64,000 nt of DNA from Mesorhizobium sp. B2-8-5. Lineage in GTDB: Bacteria; Pseudomonadota; Alphaproteobacteria; Rhizobiales; Rhizobiaceae. The stretch spans positions 930,001-994,000 of the forward strand of contig NZ_CP083951.1 of the NCBI RefSeq assembly GCF_006440675.2. The letters are read 5' to 3'. Under the pieces are notes generated by a model. The model did not search any database and had not been told where the DNA came from. It saw only the letters and a program-made list of their open reading frames with translations. This document shows, one piece after another, positions 8,512 to 16,730 of the stretch. The first letter of the stretch is position 1. Every line of letters starts with the position of its first letter. The position numbers and the translations under genes are program-made.

Positions 8512-9780
8512 CTACTTCACCGGCAAACCTGTCGCGGCGGCGATCTGCTTGGCGGCGTCGTCGAGCGCGGCCTTGGCGTCGGGATAGCCGTTGGCCAGGT
8601 ATTTGGTCTGCACAGCGCGGACGATGATCTCGGCATCGCTCTGGAACTGCGTGCCGCGGCTCGGCACCACCTTGGGCAGCGTCGCCAGGATATCCTTCCA
8701 CACCGCCTGGCCGCCCCAATAGGGCTGCGGCTGCGAGACGTAAGGATCGTCGAGCGCCGAGATCAGCGACGGCACCAGGCCGAAATCCTTCAGCATGGTG
8801 ATCTGGCCGTCATTGGTCTCAAGCGTGTATTTCAGGTAGGCGTAGGCCGCTTCCTTGTTCTTTGAAGCCGAGGTGATGGCCAGGGACGAGCCGCCGAGAT
8901 TGGCCGCGCGCGGGCCGTCGGCAGTCAGGCTCGGCATCAGGTAGACGCCCCACTTGCCGCTCTCCTTCGGCGATTCGGTGCGGATCGTGCCCTCATACCA
9001 GCCGCCATAGACCTGGCTGGCGACGGTGCCGGCGGTGTTGTTGGTGATCTTGGTCGACCAGTCCGCCGACGACACAATGCCGGCGTCCTTCATCTCCTTG
9101 ACCTTGGTCATGGCGTCGACGCATTTCGGCTCGGCCACGGTGATCGACTGGCCATCCTCGGCGAAATAGGCGCAGCCCTGCTCGTTGGAGATCATGCGGA
9201 AGAATTCGGTGTCGCCGTTGAAATCGGCATTGGTCATCGACACGCCCGGATTGGCGTCCTGGATCTTCTTGCCGGCGGCGATGAAATCGTCCCAGGTCTT
9301 GATCGAGGCCGGGTCGACGCCTGCCTTCTCGTAGAAGTCGCGGCGGTAGAAGACGGCCACCGGGCCGGAATCCCAAGGCATCGCATAGGCCTTGTCGCCG
9401 ACTTCGAGCTCGGTGCGCTTGAAGTCGGGGAATTTCTTCTGGTCTTCCGCCGTGTAACCCAGCGTGTGCAGGTCGACGAAGCAGTCCGGGAACTGGCTCC
9501 AGTAATTCTCCGCCTCGCCGTTCTCGATCGTGACGATATCGGGCAGGCCGACGCCGCCGGCGGCGCAGCCGGCGATCGATTTGTCATAGGTGGGCTGGTT
9601 GCCGAGATCCTGAACCGTGACCTTGATGTCGGGGTACTTCTTGTTGAAGCCCTCGACCGTCGCCTTCAACGACGAGGCGGCGATGTTCCAGCTCCAGATG
9701 GTGATCTCGCCGGACTGCGCCAGCGCCGGGCCGGAGCCCAGGGCAAGCATAAGCGCGGCGCAGGTCAGTGTAGTGCGCAT
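8512..9780 (-). CDS. Carbohydrate ABC transporter substrate-binding protein
   Basis: A 422-residue periplasmic binding protein of the extracellular solute-binding family 1. The signal peptide is MRTTLTCAALMLALGSGPALA with cleavage near residue 21. The mature part begins with SGEITIWSWN, typical of sugar-binding proteins, and contains the MPWDSGPVAVFYRRDFYEKAG segment of the hinge region. Two cysteines in the middle of the protein (GCAYF and PKCVD) and a second pair near GCAAGG and FPDCF could form disulfides. It is the first gene of the operon and faces a divergent MelR-like regulator, so it is the likely target of induction. The sugar is unknown; alpha-galactosides are a guess from the regulator. 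Confidence 0.92.
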   Translation of the reverse strand: MRTTLTCAALMLALGSGPALAQSGEITIWSWNIAASSLKATVEGFNKKYPDIKVTVQDLGNQPTYDKSIAGCAAGGVGLPDIVTIENGEAENYWSQFPDCFVDLHTLGYTAEDQKKFPDFKRTELEVGDKAYAMPWDSGPVAVFYRRDFYEKAGVDPASIKTWDDFIAAGKKIQDANPGVSMTNADFNGDTEFFRMISNEQGCAYFAEDGQSITVAEPKCVDAMTKVKEMKDAGIVSSADWSTKITNNTAGTVASQVYGGWYEGTIRTESPKESGKWGVYLMPSLTADGPRAANLGGSSLAITSASKNKEAAYAYLKYTLETNDGQITMLKDFGLVPSLISALDDPYVSQPQPYWGGQAVWKDILATLPKVVPSRGTQFQSDAEIIVRAVQTKYLANGYPDAKAALDDAAKQIAAATGLPVK

Positions 9781-9886
9781 TGAAATCCTCCCATTTCATT
9801 TGCTCTCTCACTGTGAGCGTGGCTAGACTATGCGGCGCGGAAGGCTTGTCGCCGTCAGAGGGAATAAGAAGTTGGCGGAAAGTAAG

Positions 9887-10756
9887 ATGCCGGGGCGTCC
9901 ATTCTACCAGCCTGGCGCGAGCAGCGTCGAAGGACTGCCGCTTGTTTTGCAGATGTTCCACAACCACCCGTTGGTGATGCTGAAGCCGCACTGGCACGCC
10001 CAGGTCGAGGTGAATTTCATCGTCCAGGGCTCTGTGCATTACCGCATGGCCGAGCACGAGATTGCGCTGTCGGCCGGCGAGATGTGCCTGTTCTGGGGCG
10101 GCCTGCCGCACCAGATGGACGACCTCTCCGACGACGCCGTCTATGCCGGCGCGCATCTGCCGCTGGTGCATTTCTTCCGCCTGCATCTGCCGGCCGATAT
10201 ACGCCATCGGCTGATGACCGGCGCGACCCTGGTGACCAACGCCACCGACCAGTCGGACAACGACAATTTCAGGCGCTGGAACGAATATGCGCGCTCGGGC
10301 GATCCGGCCAGAGCCGAGCACGCTGTCAACGAGTTGCTCTTGAGGCTCGAGCGGGTGCGCTTCGAGCCCTACCGCCTGGTGCCGGGAACGGCCTCCGGGC
10401 AAGGGGCGGGCAATCCCTTCGACCAGCAATCCTCGCGCAATGTCGGGCGCATGTGCGATTACATCGCCGAGAATTTCCTCTACGACATCGACTGCGTGAC
10501 CATTGCCGCGGCCGCCGACATCCATCCCAAATACGCCATGAGCCTGTTCAAGAAATCGACCGGCATGACGCTCAACGAATATGTCAATCTGCTGCGCCTG
10601 AGCTACGCGCAGGCGCTGTTGATGCATGAGGACGCCAATGTGCTGAGGGTCGCCATGGAATCGGGCTTCGGTTCGCTCAGCGCCTTCAACAAATCCTTCC
10701 GCAAGCTCGCCGGCATGTCGCCTTCCGATTTCCGCCGGGCGGGCGCCGCGCGGTAG
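9887..10756 (+). CDS. AraC family transcriptional regulator, MelR-like
   Basis: An N-terminal cupin-like sugar-binding domain contains MLKPHWHAQVEVNFIVQG, which resembles the HWHGH segment of MelR. A C-terminal AraC-type double helix-turn-helix follows (about residues 190-285), with ITIAAAADIHPKYAMSLFKK-like first helix and LRVAMESGFGSLSAFNKSF as the second. The start at 9887 follows GGAAAG and precedes the conserved domain; a start at 9830 would add 19 residues. It is divergent from the sugar ABC operon and most likely activates it. The family resemblance, not an experiment, is the basis for suggesting an alpha-galactoside or related inducer. Confidence 0.88.
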   Translation: MPGRPFYQPGASSVEGLPLVLQMFHNHPLVMLKPHWHAQVEVNFIVQGSVHYRMAEHEIALSAGEMCLFWGGLPHQMDDLSDDAVYAGAHLPLVHFFRLHLPADIRHRLMTGATLVTNATDQSDNDNFRRWNEYARSGDPARAEHAVNELLLRLERVRFEPYRLVPGTASGQGAGNPFDQQSSRNVGRMCDYIAENFLYDIDCVTIAAAADIHPKYAMSLFKKSTGMTLNEYVNLLRLSYAQALLMHEDANVLRVAMESGFGSLSAFNKSFRKLAGMSPSDFRRAGAAR

Positions 10757-10775
10757 CATCGCCGAATGGCGTCGC

Positions 10776-10795
10776 CGGCAGGGAGAACCCTGCCG
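10776..10795. terminator. Hairpin between convergent genes
   Basis: CGGCAGGG-AGAA-CCCTGCCG forms an 8-base-pair stem with a four-base loop, placed between the ends of the AraC gene and the DUF1344 gene. It has no U-tract, so it is only a possible bidirectional terminator. Confidence 0.4.
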
Positions 10796-10814
10796 ACGTG
10801 TCGTGCTTGTCGGC

Positions 10815-11069
10815 TCAGTTGGCCGGTTGGACGGCCGAAACCATGAGCTTGCCGCCCTTGGCGGAATAGATGACGGTGACCTTTTCGCCGACCTTCAGGG
10901 TCTCAACCTCGATGTCTTCGGGCAGGGCAAAGGTCTTGCCGTCGCTCAGCGTGAAGGAATCGCCCTTCTTGTCGACGCTGGCGATGGTGCCGCTGGCCGC
11001 CTTGGCATAGGCCCCGGTCGCGGAGGCGAGAGCCACGATCGCTGCGACTGCGATGACGGATTTTTTCAT
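10815..11069 (-). CDS. Small secreted DUF1344-type protein
   Basis: An 84-residue protein with a signal peptide (MKKSVIAVAAIVALASATGAYA). The mature part, about 62 residues, is a small beta-barrel-like sequence (SGTIASVDKKGDSFTLSDGK) of the DUF1344 type common in rhizobia. Function is unknown. The start at 11069 is preceded by AGAAAGGAAAGAAG on the coding strand. It lies just downstream of a two-component system on the same strand but with a gap of about 160 bases, so co-transcription is uncertain. Confidence 0.82.
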   Translation of the reverse strand: MKKSVIAVAAIVALASATGAYAKAASGTIASVDKKGDSFTLSDGKTFALPEDIEVETLKVGEKVTVIYSAKGGKLMVSAVQPAN

Positions 11070-11226
11070 CTTCTTTCCTTTCTTCTGTGAGGTTGCTGGC
11101 CCGAACCTCGTCGGGCCGCGCTCCCGATCCGGCGGGAACGGCACAAGCCTAGAGACCGGAGTTTTCGTGCGGCTGGCGGAGGCTATACAAATGCGTAAGG
11201 CGGCCGGGACGCGGGCTCCGCCTGCC

Positions 11227-12606
11227 TCAGGCATCTGGAACTCGCACGGCCGGAAGGCTGATTGTCACGCCGAGACCGGGGTTGCGGTCCTCGAGCGTTA
11301 TTGCCGCGCCATGCAGGTCGGCCACCGCCTTGACCAGGCTCAAGCCCAGGCCGCTGCCCGGCGTCGTGCGGCTCGCATCCAGCCGGTAGAGCCGGCGGAA
11401 CACCTTTTCGCGCTCCTCGGCGGGGATGCCCGGACCATTGTCGCGGACATGGACGAGGACATGGCTGCCTTCCCTGGTCACCGAGAGCTCGATCGCGGTG
11501 CCCGGTGGGCAATGCCTGAGCGCGTTCTCGACCAGATTGGCGAGCATCTGCATCAGCAGGTCGCGGTCACCGTGAATATACCATTTCGTACCCGGAATAA
11601 TCCCTGTGGACAAGGACTTGCCGTCGTCCTCGGCGACGTCGGCATAGACTTCGCCGATGGTCTCGACGACCGGGCCGACATCAAGGTCGACGAAGCGCGC
11701 CTTGCGGGCGCCGGCTTCGATCTGGGCGATGCGAAGCAAGGCGTCGAAGGTGCTGTTGATCTGCTGGCTCTCAGCGCGGGCGTCGGTCAGCTCGGTCGAG
11801 ACGTCCTCGCCCGACACCGTCTTGTCGGCGGCCGATTCCAGGATCATCTGCAGCCGGTTGAGCGGCGTCTTGAGGTCATGGGCGATGTTGGCGCTCACTT
11901 CGCGCATGCCGTCGACCAGCGCCGACAGGCGCTCGAGCGCCGCATTCACCTGGGCCGAGACGGCGTCGATGTCGTCGCCGCTGCCGATCAGCGGAATGCG
12001 CGCATCGAGGCGACCATGCGAGACATCGACCATGGTGCTGGCGATGCCGTCGAGGCGCCGCTGGACGCGCGAGGCAAGCACGGCGCCGCCGACGATCGCC
12101 AGGACGGTGATGAAAAGCGTGGCCCAGCCGAAGCTCATCAGCACGATCCTTTCCAGATCCTCGGTTTCCGAAAGCGAGAAGGCGACCGTCAAATTGTTGT
12201 CGCCGACCCTGCCCGAATAGGCCCGATACTCGGTGTCGGGCGGCACACCCGGCAGATTGGCGGCGAACATGGAAAAGCCATCCGGCAGCGCGGAGGCGGC
12301 GAAATCGCCGGCGAGGCGGTTGCCGTTCCGATCGGTGAGGGAAAAGATCTCGTCCTTGTCCTGGCTGAACTGGGCATGGTCCCTGACCGTGGAGACGAGA
12401 TCCTCCTCGTCGCTCTCGGCATAGGTGGCGGCGATCAGCGCATAGGTCTCCTTGATCGATTGATCGAGCTGCCTGGCGAGCGAGGCGCTCATCAGTTGAT
12501 AGACGATCGCGCCGGACAGGATGAAGGCCAGCAGGAACAGGAAGGCAAAGGTCAGCGCCAGCCTGAACGGCGTGCTGCGCAGCAGGCTGGAGCGTGTCTC
12601 GCTCAT
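11227..12606 (-). CDS. Sensor histidine kinase
   Basis: A 459-residue inner-membrane kinase. Transmembrane helix 1 spans about residues 15-40 and helix 2 about 160-183, enclosing a periplasmic sensor of about 120 residues. A HAMP domain follows, then the phosphoacceptor box ANIAHDLKTPLNRL, the N-box NLVENALRHC, the G1 box VRDNGPGIP and the G2 box GSGLGLSLVKAV. The start at 12606 is chosen because the upstream alternative adds only eight residues. It follows its cognate response regulator gene on the same strand. The ligand is unknown; nearby genes encode secreted and membrane proteins, so an envelope stress role is possible. Confidence 0.92.
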   Translation of the reverse strand: MSETRSSLLRSTPFRLALTFAFLFLLAFILSGAIVYQLMSASLARQLDQSIKETYALIAATYAESDEEDLVSTVRDHAQFSQDKDEIFSLTDRNGNRLAGDFAASALPDGFSMFAANLPGVPPDTEYRAYSGRVGDNNLTVAFSLSETEDLERIVLMSFGWATLFITVLAIVGGAVLASRVQRRLDGIASTMVDVSHGRLDARIPLIGSGDDIDAVSAQVNAALERLSALVDGMREVSANIAHDLKTPLNRLQMILESAADKTVSGEDVSTELTDARAESQQINSTFDALLRIAQIEAGARKARFVDLDVGPVVETIGEVYADVAEDDGKSLSTGIIPGTKWYIHGDRDLLMQMLANLVENALRHCPPGTAIELSVTREGSHVLVHVRDNGPGIPAEEREKVFRRLYRLDASRTTPGSGLGLSLVKAVADLHGAAITLEDRNPGLGVTISLPAVRVPDA

Positions 12607-12645
12607 GCGATGGCGAGCGCGGTTGGCCACCCTGTGGACGCAAGA

Positions 12646-13323
12646 TCAGGCCGGAACATGCAGGCTGTAGCCGGTGTTGCGCACGGTGTGGATCAGCGGC
12701 ACGTCGAAGGGCCTGTCGACCTTGGCCCGCAGCCGGCTGATATGCGTCTCGACGACGCTGGTCTTGGGGTCGAAATGAAAATCCCAGACGCGCTCCAGGA
12801 GCATGGTGCGGGTGATGACGCGGCCCTCGCCGCGCATCAGCACCTCGAGCAGGCTGAATTCGCGGGGCTGCAGGTCGATCGGCTGGCCCTGCCTGGTCAC
12901 GCGGCGCAGGATCAGGTCCATTTCGAGGTCGGCGACGCGCAGCGCCGTCTTCTGCTCCTGCGCCGCCGGCCGGCGGCCGAGCGCATGGATGCGGGCGAGC
13001 AGCTCGGAAAAGGCGAAGGGCTTGACCAGATAGTCGTCGCCACCCGCTTCGAGGCCCTCGACGCGGTCGTCGACGCCGCCGATGGAGGTCAGGAAAATGG
13101 CCGGCGTGCGGATGCCGGCGGCGCGCACCGCCTTGATCATCGACAGGCCGTCGAGGCCGGGAACCATGCGGTCGGCGACGATCACGTCATAGGCGTTGCG
13201 GGTCGCGGCGAAGAGGCCGTCATGGCCGTCGCGCAGCAGATCGCAGACATGGCCGGCCTCGGTCAGTCCCCTGACGATGTAGTCGGCGGTTCTCGGATCG
13301 TCTTCAACAAGCAGAAGTCGCAT
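12646..13323 (-). CDS. OmpR-family response regulator
   Basis: A 225-residue regulator with a receiver domain (MRLLLVEDDP, phosphoacceptor Asp51 in VIVADRMVPG, Lys in YLVKPFAF) and a C-terminal winged helix ending in HTVRNTGYSLHVPA. DRMVPG replaces the more usual DLMMPG, a common variation in this subgroup. It is transcribed ahead of the histidine kinase gene with about 40 bases between them, the usual order for a two-component pair. Confidence 0.93.
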   Translation of the reverse strand: MRLLLVEDDPRTADYIVRGLTEAGHVCDLLRDGHDGLFAATRNAYDVIVADRMVPGLDGLSMIKAVRAAGIRTPAIFLTSIGGVDDRVEGLEAGGDDYLVKPFAFSELLARIHALGRRPAAQEQKTALRVADLEMDLILRRVTRQGQPIDLQPREFSLLEVLMRGEGRVITRTMLLERVWDFHFDPKTSVVETHISRLRAKVDRPFDVPLIHTVRNTGYSLHVPA

Positions 13324-13520
13324 CGCCCCGTGCTGTCCTTGCCGCCTCAACCTCACCGGCATGGTAGCGCCGGCTGCGGCTTTTTCTTGGCCGGTGTATC
13401 TCTTCGTTTGACGCGGTTCCTGACGGAAATCCCGCGCCACCCGTTGCTGGAATTGCTCTAACCATCTGTTTTTAAGCGCTGCCGGAGCGAAGGCCGCAAC
13501 ACATTTTTGCGAGAAGCGTT

Positions 13521-14318
13521 TTAGTCGAGGAGGGCCTGTTCGTCTTCGTCGATCAGGTTCCTCAGCGTCATATAGAGAACGATGACCACGATGCAGCCGA
13601 GAAAGGTCAGGCTGGTGGCGGTGGTGCCGAAGCCCATGCCGCCATACTCGACCGGTTGCGACAGCAGGTCGCCGAAGGAGGCGCCGAACGGCCGGGTCAG
13701 GATATAGGCGAGCCAGAAGGCGAGGATAGAGTTCAGGCCGAGGAAGAACCAGGCGAGCGCGATCGCCGCGATCACGCCGCCGAAGATCACGCCGGTGGTG
13801 AGATAACCCATGTCGAAACGCTCGGCGACCAGATCGCCGGCGGCCGTGCCGAGCGAGAAGGTGAACAGGATCGCCAGCCAATAGAAGATCTCGCGCCTGG
13901 TGGTGAAGATGGTGTGGATCGAGAGCGTCTTTTCGCTGGTGTACCAGGCCGCGAAAGTCAGCGCGAGGGCGACCGAGAAGACGATCGTCGTCGTCTCCAG
14001 CCGCACGCCAAAATTGTCGACGAGGTTGTCGGTGACCAAGGTGCCGACGACGCTGATCAGCACGACCGCGAGCCAATAGGCCCAGGGCACGTAGCGCTTG
14101 CGCGCGAACTGCAGGACAAGCGCGACCACCAGGATGCCGCTCATGATCAAGGATGTGACGGTAAGGCCGAGGCCGAGATTGACGGCCAGGTAGTCGGCCG
14201 CCGTCTCGCCCATGGTCACCGCCATGATCTTGATCAGCCAGAAATCGATGGCGACGTCCGGGACGCGGTTCAATTCGGACTCGTGTGCGTGGCTTGCTAC
14301 GGTCATGGCGATATCCAT
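13521..14318 (-). CDS. COG4705-type membrane protein
   Basis: A 265-residue integral membrane protein with about seven hydrophobic segments after the N-terminus MDIAMTVASHAHESELNRVP. The sequence DFWLIKIMAVTMGETAADYL is characteristic of the COG4705 group, annotated in other genomes only as a predicted membrane-anchored protein. Two similar internal blocks, TVTSLIMSGILVV and TTATSLTFLGCIVV, hint at an internal repeat. It lies 200 bases upstream of the two-component genes on the same strand, with a small secreted protein gene directly before it. Members of this group are often next to two-component genes. No enzymatic motif is visible. Confidence 0.8.
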   Translation of the reverse strand: MDIAMTVASHAHESELNRVPDVAIDFWLIKIMAVTMGETAADYLAVNLGLGLTVTSLIMSGILVVALVLQFARKRYVPWAYWLAVVLISVVGTLVTDNLVDNFGVRLETTTIVFSVALALTFAAWYTSEKTLSIHTIFTTRREIFYWLAILFTFSLGTAAGDLVAERFDMGYLTTGVIFGGVIAAIALAWFFLGLNSILAFWLAYILTRPFGASFGDLLSQPVEYGGMGFGTTATSLTFLGCIVVIVLYMTLRNLIDEDEQALLD

Positions 14319-14336
14319 TTCCGGTTCCTCCGCCGC

Positions 14337-14594
14337 TTACTTGCCAAGAATCTTCATGGCCTGGGCGAAGAAGTCGTCGGCGCGCTTGTCGTCGTCGGCG
14401 TTGCAACGCTCGATGCCCTTCGTCTCCAGTTCGGAAACCTTGTTCTTGTCGGCATCGTTGGGTGTCGCCTTGGCCTCGGCGGCGCGCAGGTCCTTCAACG
14501 CGGTCTCGCAAGGCGTCGGAGCGGCAACGGCCGAAGCCAAGGGAACGATGATCGCGGTAGCGGCAAACGCGAAGGCAAGGGCAAATTTGTTCAT
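14337..14594 (-). CDS. Small secreted protein of unknown function
   Basis: An 85-residue protein with a signal peptide (MNKFALAFAFAATAIIVPLASAVA). The mature part is about 60 residues and highly charged, with two cysteines (PTPCETALKDL and GIERCNADDD) that could form a disulfide. It ends FFAQAMKILGK. The start at 14594 is preceded by a purine-rich stretch. It is just upstream of the COG4705 gene and probably in the same transcript. The family is not recognised. Confidence 0.72.
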   Translation of the reverse strand: MNKFALAFAFAATAIIVPLASAVAAPTPCETALKDLRAAEAKATPNDADKNKVSELETKGIERCNADDDKRADDFFAQAMKILGK

Positions 14595-14801
14595 GACATT
14601 ATCCCGAGGTTGATGATCCATTCGCAGCCTGAAATCGCGTTTGGCGGCGATCATCAGCCTAGGCAGGTGAATTCACCGCAGCCTGTCCGCCCGCTTACAA
14701 ATTCGTAAGGTCGGCCGAAAACCTCCATCGGGCCTCGTCTTCCCGCGGCGGAACAGCTAGAGAAGCCTCGGCGCCCCTGTCGGCGCCGGAGCGTGAGAAG
14801 A

Positions 14802-15434
14802 ATGGCCTATACGTCCCTCAAATCGGCGCCGAAGGCGTTCGACCAGCACAAGCGCCTGATCGTCGTGCAGGCGGCCGCCGTGCTTGCCGTCATCCTGCTC
14901 CTGTTCAGCAAGCCGGCGCTGGCCGAAGGGTCGGACGGGCACGAAATCGTCGAGACGATCGGGTTCGCGATGGTGCTGATCTGTTTCCTTGGCCGGCTGT
15001 GGAGCATCCTCTTCGTCGGCGGCAGGAAGAATGACGAGCTGATCATGTCCGGCCCGTTCTCGATGACCCGCAACCCGCTCTATTTCTTCTCGACCGTCGG
15101 CGCTGCCGGCATCGGCCTGATGTTCGGCTCGCTGCTGGCGGCCGTCATGCTCGGGCTGGCGAGCTTCCTCGTCTTCCGCTTCACCGCGCGCAAGGAGGCC
15201 GAATACCTCGCCGGCAAGTTCGGTGCGGCTTACGCGGCCTATGCCGACCGCACGCCGCACTTCTGGCCGAATCCGCTGCTTTACCGCGACGAGGCGCAAT
15301 GGCTGTTTTCGACGCGCGCGCTGCGGAACACGTTCCGCGACGGGCTCTATTTCCTGGCGCTGTTCCCGGTCATCGAGGCGGTCGAGTATTTCCGCCTCAG
15401 CGGCGACCTGCCGACGCTTTTCACCGTTTATTAG
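14802..15434 (+). CDS. Isoprenylcysteine carboxyl methyltransferase (ICMT)-like membrane protein
   Basis: A 210-residue integral membrane protein with four to five hydrophobic segments. The motif MSGPFSMTRNPLYFFSTVGAAG matches the RNPLY-type motif of the ICMT/PEMT-like methyltransferase superfamily, and the later segment EAEYLAGKFGAAYAAYADRTPHFWP matches its second conserved block (E-x-x-L). In bacteria these proteins methylate unknown small molecules or lipids with S-adenosylmethionine. The start at 14802 follows GAGAAG; a GTG nine bases earlier is an alternative. It is transcribed away from the two-component region. Confidence 0.8.
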   Translation: MAYTSLKSAPKAFDQHKRLIVVQAAAVLAVILLLFSKPALAEGSDGHEIVETIGFAMVLICFLGRLWSILFVGGRKNDELIMSGPFSMTRNPLYFFSTVGAAGIGLMFGSLLAAVMLGLASFLVFRFTARKEAEYLAGKFGAAYAAYADRTPHFWPNPLLYRDEAQWLFSTRALRNTFRDGLYFLALFPVIEAVEYFRLSGDLPTLFTVY

Positions 15435-15518
15435 GTCTCCGGCGCGGATTTGGCCGGCGGCTATGCTTTGCCTTGGCAGGCGGCATGCTTTGAGATTGTC
15501 TGAAGCGCCCATCGCGAT

Positions 15519-15702
15519 CGTCATCCTATGGCGGAGCAAGGAGCGAAGCGACGCGCGCAGACCATAGGATCCATGCCATTACTTTGAAGCGTCACAACGG
15601 TGCAGAATTCTGCCTCGCTGCATTCCACGGCTGAGGGCACGGCATGGATTCCAGGGTCTCCGCGACGCCGCTTCGCGGCTGCTCCGCCCTGGAATGACGA
15701 AG
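15519..15702. repeat. Inverted repeat doublet (family A), MITE-like; fills the 15435-15737 gap
   Basis: The left unit starts CGTCATCCTATGGCGGAGC and the right unit ends GCTCCGCCCTGGAATGACG. Each unit is a hairpin (CCTATGG/CCATAGG on the left, CCAGGG/CCCTGG on the right). The core carries the palindrome GCAGAATTCTGC near its middle. No gene was found in this intergenic stretch of about 300 bases. Confidence 0.8.
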
Positions 15703-15737
15703 CTGGGAAGCTTCCGCCAATCTCCAGCGTTACGCGA

Positions 15738-15953
15738 TCAGCGCGGCCTGCCGCGCGCGGCGCGGCGCGTGCTCTGCAGAAGAATTGCCAGGCAGCCGGC
15801 GAGAAGCAGCCAGCCGCCGGCGAGCGGCGGCAGCCCCAGGAACTTCACCGCGGCGGCGACCAGTGCAATGAGGATCAGCGCCAGCAGCGCCAGGCTGCCG
15901 TCGTCGACGAACATGCCGACGAGCTCCTTGAAGACAAGACGGATCATGGTCAT
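15738..15953 (-). CDS. Small membrane protein
   Basis: A 71-residue protein with two hydrophobic segments (SLALLALILIALVAAAVKFL and GWLLLAGCLAILL) and a basic C-terminus RRAARGRPR. Its start ATG overlaps the stop of the upstream COG4280-type gene by four bases, so the two are probably translationally coupled and may form a complex. The family is not recognised. Confidence 0.7.
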   Translation of the reverse strand: MTMIRLVFKELVGMFVDDGSLALLALILIALVAAAVKFLGLPPLAGGWLLLAGCLAILLQSTRRAARGRPR

Positions 15954-16705
15954 CGGGCGACTCCTTCGGCGGGCGTCGGATAGGCGCCGCGCAGCCAGCG
16001 CACGATGGCGAAGGATGCGGCGGCAATGATGGCGAAGATGGCGAGCAGAGCGAGGTCGGCGCCTGGCCATTCGGCGCCAAGGCCTTCGCCGGTCCAGAAC
16101 ACGCCGAAGCTGGTCAGCATCAGCCCGACGACGAATTTCAGGGCGTTTTCCGGCACGCGCGCCAAAGGCCGGTGCACGGCGAGGCCGATCAGCATCACCA
16201 GCACGAAGGCGGCCAGCGCGCCGAGGCCGGCATAGAGCGTCTGGCCATGCGCGGCGCCGACGGCGATGACGATGAACACCACTTCGACGCCTTCGAGGAG
16301 CACCGCCTTGAACGACGCGACGGCCGCCAGATAGTCGGCGCGGCGGTCGTCGGCCTGCCGCTGCAGCGCCGCCGTCTCCTTGGAAAAGGCCTGCTCCTCG
16401 TCATGCAGCGCGATGACGCCGACGCTGCGCAGGATCGCCTTCCTCAGCCAACGCATGCCGAACAGGATCAAAAGCACGCCGACCACGAATTGCAGGACGG
16501 TGATGGGGACGAGCGCCAGCAGCGGTCCGAACGCCAGCACCAGCGCCGCCAGCACGGCAAGCGCCAGCGCCGCGCCGGTCAGCGCCGGGCGCCAGCTGCG
16601 CGTCACGCCGACGGCGAGCACGATCGTGAAGGCTTCGACCACTTCGACGAAGGAGGCCAGGAAAGAGGCCGTCACGGTGGAAAGTATGGGTGTCAGGCCA
16701 TGCAT
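15950..16705 (-). CDS. COG4280-type predicted membrane protein, possible ion transporter
   Basis: A 251-residue membrane protein with about six hydrophobic segments arranged as two similar halves. Each half carries an acidic motif in a membrane helix: SFVEVVEAFTIVLAVG near residue 19 and VLLEGVEVVFIVIAVG near 135. The repeated E-x-x-E pattern resembles the two-fold motifs of the LysE/GDT1-type cation transporters, although the GDT1 consensus itself is not present. COG4280 proteins have no known role. It overlaps the next gene by four bases. Confidence 0.72.
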   Translation of the reverse strand: MHGLTPILSTVTASFLASFVEVVEAFTIVLAVGVTRSWRPALTGAALALAVLAALVLAFGPLLALVPITVLQFVVGVLLILFGMRWLRKAILRSVGVIALHDEEQAFSKETAALQRQADDRRADYLAAVASFKAVLLEGVEVVFIVIAVGAAHGQTLYAGLGALAAFVLVMLIGLAVHRPLARVPENALKFVVGLMLTSFGVFWTGEGLGAEWPGADLALLAIFAIIAAASFAIVRWLRGAYPTPAEGVAR

Positions 16706-16730
16706 GCAGGCATCCTATAGTTCGGAATCA

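Noticed and set aside
15519..15702. Insertion sequence remnant with a transposase
   Set aside because: The interval contains only paired palindromes; no part of a transposase is encoded in any frame.
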